Below are positions 7,000 through 9,590 of a DNA stretch of 9,590 nt, one piece after another. Both the position numbers and the translations under genes were made by a program. Source of the DNA: Anaerolineaceae bacterium (GTDB lineage: Bacteria; Chloroflexota; Anaerolineae; Anaerolineales; Anaerolineaceae); contig JAQTMA010000099.1 in the NCBI GenBank assembly GCA_028714615.1, positions 5,102 through 14,691 on the forward strand. Reading direction: 5' to 3'. The notes beneath the pieces were generated by a model. The model was not told where the DNA came from. It did not search any database and saw only the letters and a program-made list of their open reading frames with translations. The first letter of the stretch is position 1. Each line of letters begins with the position of its first letter.

Positions 7000-7809
7000 T
7001 TACAGATTGAAACCCGCCCACGTCCCCGTTAGTAAAAACCGCCCGAGATCCAGCAAGGATATTTGGAGCAGAGCAACCGAAAACCCGCCTACCAGAAACA
7101 GGCTCAGGGAGCGGAAGCTGTCGAAATTGTTTTCTTTCTTAAACAACATGACCAGCACAATTGTATAGATCAAGGAAAGGAGAAGCAAGACACTCAGGCT
7201 GCTGATCAACGCGATCGGGTAAAGGATTAATGGATTTCCGCTCAAGACCAACAAGTCGACTGCTGCGGCAACCAGCAGCACCCAACCGAGCTGACCCAAG
7301 TGCGCAAAAGCTGGCTGCGGCACCCAGTCCTTCCATACAGTTTGGTGGAAAGCCGGCGCCAGCACGGCCGCCATGGCCAGCCCCATGCCGGTGCCGGTCA
7401 CCAGGCGCAACCAGTTCATGGGTGTATACACACCCGGTGTACCTGGTAAAAAATGCAGATAAGAATTCACTCCATCGAAGCCAAACGCTGAGATAAAGAA
7501 GACGAAGGGAATGGCCATCATCCATCCTGGAAAAGCGCCCTTCCGTCCACTCCTTGCCTGGTACGCCAATCCTACCAAGGCGCCCAAATACATCCCCGTA
7601 CAGCGGGCGCACAATGGAAGCGCCCGCTTGTCTAGAAGAAACGAATGGCTGGCGATGCGGTGGCAGACCGAATAAGCGATAGCATCCATTTTACCGAGCA
7701 ATCCGGGAGGCGTTTCGAGCAGCCAGATAACCGACAAGACCCCGGCGGCAAACCAGACCAGGTATTTCCAGGGTGGAGCATTGTGTTTCTGGGGAAGGGG
7801 GGCTTCCAT
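7000..7809 (-). CDS. DUF2085 integral membrane protein
   Basis: A 269-residue multi-pass membrane protein. The signature is intact: AYSVCHRIASHSF (45-57), with C49-H50-R51, and then LPLCARCTGMYLG (64-76), with the CxxC pair C67/C70. These conserved C, H and R residues suggest metal or cofactor binding, but the role of the family is unknown. I count about seven hydrophobic segments, including a helix near residue 20-36 and a long C-terminal set. The start is uncertain. A TTG at 7848 and ATGs at 7821, 7818 and 7809 are in frame, and none has an SD. TATAAT at 7825-7820 with TTGCGA 17 nt upstream looks like the promoter, which would put the 5' end of the mRNA near 7813 and leave the ATG at 7809 as the first codon available. 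A transcript starting further upstream would allow a longer protein. Confidence 0.88.
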   Translation of the reverse strand: MEAPLPQKHNAPPWKYLVWFAAGVLSVIWLLETPPGLLGKMDAIAYSVCHRIASHSFLLDKRALPLCARCTGMYLGALVGLAYQARSGRKGAFPGWMMAIPFVFFISAFGFDGVNSYLHFLPGTPGVYTPMNWLRLVTGTGMGLAMAAVLAPAFHQTVWKDWVPQPAFAHLGQLGWVLLVAAAVDLLVLSGNPLILYPIALISSLSVLLLLSLIYTIVLVMLFKKENNFDSFRSLSLFLVGGFSVALLQISLLDLGRFLLTGTWAGFNL

Positions 7810-7819
7810 AAGTGTCATC

Positions 7820-7848
7820 ATTATAGAGGTTTCAGCAAGCGCTCGCAA
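7820..7848 (-). promoter_or_regulatory. Promoter of the DUF2085 gene, overlapping longer start options
   Basis: On the minus strand TTGCGA (7848-7843), 17 nt, then a perfect TATAAT (7825-7820). The start would be near 7813, four nt before the ATG at 7809. The TTG that opens the longest ORF is the first three bases of this -35 box, which is a reason not to use it as a start codon. Confidence 0.5.
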
Positions 7849-7922
7849 GGGTAGATAAAATGGAAGTCGATCCAGGAAAGATTAAATTGACTTAATAGGT
7901 TCCGTAATAGAGATATTCCGAC

Positions 7923-7951
7923 TTGACTTTGCTTTTGATCTATGGCAAAAT
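7923..7951 (+). promoter_or_regulatory. Promoter of the small structured transcript
   Basis: TTGACT (7923-7928, five of six consensus bases), 17 nt, then CAAAAT (7946-7951, four of six). The predicted start is G7958. It lies in an AT-rich stretch (about 7850-7957) that holds no ORF and a second TTGACT at 7887-7892. It points away from the DUF2085 gene. Confidence 0.5.
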
Positions 7952-8016
7952 ACTAATGTGGTGAGAAACAAACCACCCAGCATAGCCATCCTAACGAAGA
8001 GGAGGTGGTGTCTGTC

Positions 8017-8079
8017 ATGTCTGACTGTAAAAGTGTTAAACAGATGGCTGCGGTATCCCTCCTCTCGATCTTAAGGTAG
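8017..8079 (+). CDS. Possible 20-residue micropeptide
   Basis: The ORF reads MSDCKSVKQMAAVSLLSILR and ends at TAG. AGGAGGTG ends nine nt before the ATG, a near-perfect match to the 3' end of 16S rRNA at normal spacing and one of the best SDs in the window. The N-terminal half is polar with two lysines and one cysteine. The C-terminal half (MAAVSLLSIL) is mildly hydrophobic but too short to be a clear membrane helix. No known leader peptide or type I toxin comes to mind. The last third of the ORF lies in the 12-bp stem described for this transcript, so translation would open that stem. The chance that a 20-codon ORF is accidental is real; the SD is the main reason to list it. Confidence 0.4.
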   Translation: MSDCKSVKQMAAVSLLSILR

Positions 8080-8150
8080 GATGCCGCAGCAAAACGGAGT
8101 GCCGCCGGAAACGACGGCCTCCTATCCCAAATCCAAGTAGTGCAGAACTA

Positions 8151-8182
8151 ATAAAGACCGGTCCTTCGGGACCGGTCTTTAT
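8151..8182. terminator. UUCG-capped bidirectional terminator
   Basis: ATAAAGACCGGTCC (8151-8164), TTCG loop, GGACCGGTCTTTAT (8169-8182). The 14-bp stem is perfect and the tetraloop is very stable. The AT-rich stem base (ATAAAG/CTTTAT) provides the U run in both directions. It lies 12 bp beyond the 3' end of pfkA on the minus strand and ends the plus-strand small transcript. Confidence 0.92.
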
Positions 8183-8194
8183 GTTCTCCCCTGA

Positions 8195-9280
8195 TTATCC
8201 ATCACCCAGGCAAATCCCCAAACCTCGCGCGGTGATGATGCCATCGCCTTGCAGATCGACACGTTTCGACTCTGCCAGGGCTTCGTCCAGAGAAATATCC
8301 ACCACCAGGCCATTCTGAAGCGCTACCATCCGCCCGAAGCCATGCCTGGCTGCCAGGCGAACCGCGGCTGCGCCATAGCGGGTTGCCAGCCAGCGGTCGA
8401 ACGGAGTTGGGCTTCCCCCCCGTTGCAAATGCCCCAGAACGGTCACGCGTGCTTCGGTTTTGCAGTTCTGGCTGACAAAACTCGCCACCATCTGTCCAAT
8501 TCCACCCAAACGAGGCGCCATGATCTCATCCCCGGTCATCCAGAAGACCTGCTGGTCTCCGGCTGGGCGGGCGCCCTCTGCGACCGCGATAATGCTGAAC
8601 GGGGTTCCGCGAGCCATGCGGTCCCTCACCTTGACGCACACCGCATCCAGGTGAAACGGAATTTCGGGGATGAGGATGACGTCCGCTCCACCGGCTACGC
8701 CGGCATGCAGGGTTATAAATCCGGCGTCGCGCCCCATCAATTCCAGCACCATAACCCGGTGGTGCGATTCGGCGGTGGTATGCAGCTTGTCGATCGCATC
8801 TGTGGCCGTATTCAAAGCGGTATCAAAACCAAACGTAACCTCAGTGCCGTTGATATCGTTGTCGATAGTTTTCGGCACACCCACCACCGGGACGCCGCGG
8901 CGGAAAAGTTCCTCGGCGATGTGCAGCGTGCCATCCCCACCAACGACGATCAGGGCATCGAGATGAGCAGCCTGGATGGCGTCGATGACCTGTTCGGACA
9001 CGTCCTCGAGGACGAGCTCCCCATTCCTCAGAACTTTTCGAGCGAAAGGATTCCCGCGATTGGCTGTGCCCAGGATGGTCCCTCCGCGCGGCAAAATCCC
9101 CCGCACCGCTTCCAGGGGGAGGGGAAAGACCCCGCCGGCGTCCAGGAAGCCGTCAAACCCGTCGCGCACACCCCACACCTCCCATCCATACTGCAGGACA
9201 GCGGTTTTGACGACAGCACGGATGACGGCGTTCAAGCCGGGGGCGTCACCTCCGCCGGTCAGGATGGCAATGCGTGTCAT
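8195..9280 (-). CDS. pfkA: 6-phosphofructokinase, mixed-type (group III)
   Basis: The enzyme phosphorylates fructose 6-phosphate to fructose 1,6-bisphosphate in glycolysis. The 361-residue protein starts with TGGGDAPGLNAVIR (8-21). It carries GGDGT (114-118), PKTIDNDINGT (136-146) with the catalytic TIDND, and MGRDAG (182-187). GHLQRGGSPTPFDR near residue 290 is also typical. Substrate-selecting positions are mixed. Gly117 in GGDGT matches ATP enzymes, which have Gly where PPi enzymes have Asp. Lys137 in PKTIDND matches PPi enzymes, where E. coli PfkA has Gly. This combination is typical of group III enzymes; ATP use is the likelier reading. The usual length is about 320-360. There is no SD before the ATG at 9280, but TATAAT lies exactly where transcription would begin on the A of ATG, so the mRNA may be leaderless. 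Confidence 0.96.
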   Translation of the reverse strand: MTRIAILTGGGDAPGLNAVIRAVVKTAVLQYGWEVWGVRDGFDGFLDAGGVFPLPLEAVRGILPRGGTILGTANRGNPFARKVLRNGELVLEDVSEQVIDAIQAAHLDALIVVGGDGTLHIAEELFRRGVPVVGVPKTIDNDINGTEVTFGFDTALNTATDAIDKLHTTAESHHRVMVLELMGRDAGFITLHAGVAGGADVILIPEIPFHLDAVCVKVRDRMARGTPFSIIAVAEGARPAGDQQVFWMTGDEIMAPRLGGIGQMVASFVSQNCKTEARVTVLGHLQRGGSPTPFDRWLATRYGAAAVRLAARHGFGRMVALQNGLVVDISLDEALAESKRVDLQGDGIITARGLGICLGDG

Positions 9281-9286
9281 GGGCTA

Positions 9287-9316
9287 ATTATAGTCTGGAG
9301 AGGCGTTCCTTGTTCA
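9287..9316 (-). promoter_or_regulatory. pfkA promoter, leaderless arrangement
   Basis: On the minus strand a perfect TATAAT (9292-9287) with TGAACA (9316-9311) 18 nt upstream. Counting the last T of the -10 as -7, +1 falls on 9280, the A of the pfkA start codon. The -35 overlaps that of the divergent gene. Confidence 0.6.
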
Positions 9317-9338
9317 CCCGCTAGCCACAGGTTATAAT
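9310..9338 (+). promoter_or_regulatory. Promoter of the LuxR-HTH gene
   Basis: TTGTTC (9310-9315, weak), 17 nt, then a perfect TATAAT (9333-9338). The start would be near 9345, five nt before the ATG at 9350, so the mRNA is nearly leaderless. The -35 shares five bases with the pfkA -35 on the other strand. Confidence 0.5.
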
Positions 9339-9349
9339 TTGGACAACCT

Positions 9350-9590
9350 ATGTCCAACGAATCCGAACTCAGCGAACGTGAACGCGAAATCCTGCGACTG
9401 GTGGCCACGGGAGCGAGCAACAAGCAGATCGCGCAGCAGTTGTTCATCAGCACGAACACGGTGAAAGTGCATCTGCGCAATATCTTCGCCAAGATCGGGG
9501 TCGCCTCACGGACCGAGGCCACGTTGCATGCGATTCGCGAAGGTCTGGTGGCGAGTCCGGGGGGTGGGGTGGCGGTTGATGGAGGGGAGA
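9350..9590 (+). CDS. Protein with N-terminal LuxR-type HTH, 3' end outside window
   Basis: Eighty residues are visible and the frame is open to the window edge. Residues 7-57 form a GerE/LuxR-type HTH: LSERE at 7-11, [15 protein letters not shown] (17-31) and the recognition helix [16 protein letters not shown] (34-49), then VASRTEA. In most LuxR-family proteins this domain is at the C-terminus; here it opens the protein and is followed by a Gly/Val-rich stretch ([12 protein letters not shown]) that looks like a linker to a further domain outside the window. It may be a DNA-binding regulator with a C-terminal sensor or membrane part, or a short HTH-only protein. No SD is visible; TATAAT lies 11 nt before the ATG. 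It is divergent from pfkA with overlapping -35 elements, so it could regulate pfkA or itself, but no operator was identified. Confidence 0.88.
   Translation, partial: MSNESELSEREREILRLVATGASNKQIAQQLFISTNTVKVHLRNIFAKIGVASRTEATLHAIREGLVASPGGGVAVDGGE

Larger units (their letters stand above)
7958..8182 (+). ncRNA. Free-standing structured transcript of about 225 nt
   Basis: I infer one short transcript from the promoter at 7923-7951 to the terminator at 8151-8182. No protein of ordinary size fits. Elements in order: a possible 5' hairpin GTGGT/ACCAC (7958-7962 with 7972-7976); an SD-like run AGGAGGTG (8000-8007); a 20-codon ORF (8017-8079); a 12-bp stem GCTGCGGTATCC/GGATGCCGCAGC (8047-8058 with 8079-8090, one G-U) with a 20-nt loop; a GNRA-capped hairpin GCCGCCG-GAAA-CGACGGC (8101-8118, one C-A mismatch); and the terminator. 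The loop of the 12-bp stem contains CCTCCTCT, complementary to AGAGGAGG in the SD. It does not match tmRNA, 6S, SRP or RNase P RNA, or any riboswitch class I can recall. It could be a regulatory RNA, a dual-function RNA or the mRNA of a micropeptide. Confidence 0.5.

Noticed and set aside
5357..7809. A single four-gene membrane-protein operon.
   Set aside because: Gaps of about 160, 80 and 250 bp, plus a separate promoter candidate before the CCCC gene, make independent units more likely.
7958..8182. Known riboswitch (c-di-GMP, THF, fluoride, cobalamin, TPP, glycine), 6S, SRP or tmRNA.
   Set aside because: None of the conserved core sequences I recall for these families is present, and no gene lies downstream on the same strand.
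8249..9337. Long plus-strand ORF antisense to pfkA.
   Set aside because: It is the shadow of a GC-rich conserved gene, with no family resemblance and no SD.

Overview
The window looks like chromosomal DNA of a Chloroflexota bacterium, probably class Anaerolineae. This is an inference from the mix of small proline-rich membrane proteins, a long-form formate-tetrahydrofolate ligase, a group III phosphofructokinase and a LuxR-HTH gene; no phylogenetic marker is complete enough to prove it. There is no phage, insertion sequence, CRISPR array or integron. Gene density is high and most genes are housekeeping or signalling.

Layout. (1) 1-1295, minus: a GAF-PAS-GGDEF diguanylate cyclase that runs off the left edge. 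(2) 1537-2208, plus: a PHP-domain metal-dependent phosphoesterase. (3) 2215-2461: four tandem 24-bp repeats, a tRNA-Leu(UAA) whose best -35 box lies inside the last repeat, and an intrinsic terminator. (4) 2492-3247, plus: a zinc-ribbon protein with a probable PH-like C-terminal domain. (5) 3358-5283, plus: fhs, followed by a perfect 38-bp palindromic terminator that serves converging transcription. (6) 5357-7809, minus: four membrane-protein genes (a tetra-cysteine small protein, DUF4190, DUF4126 and DUF2085 types), at least two with their own promoter. (7) 7923-8182, plus: an apparently free-standing transcription unit of about 225 nt with promoter, very strong Shine-Dalgarno (SD), 20-codon ORF, stable hairpins and a UUCG-capped terminator. 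This is the least explained and most interesting part. (8) 8195-9280, minus: pfkA. (9) 9350-9590, plus: the start of a gene with an N-terminal LuxR-type HTH, divergent from pfkA with overlapping -35 regions.

Functional links. The window does not encode one pathway. fhs feeds one-carbon metabolism, pfkA feeds glycolysis, and the GGDEF and LuxR-HTH genes are signalling or regulatory. Translation initiation is mixed: several genes have clear SD sequences, while pfkA, the LuxR-HTH gene and the DUF2085 gene lack one and have TATAAT 6-11 nt before the ATG, suggesting leaderless or near-leaderless mRNAs. Promoters and RNA structures were found by eye and have not been scored or folded computationally.
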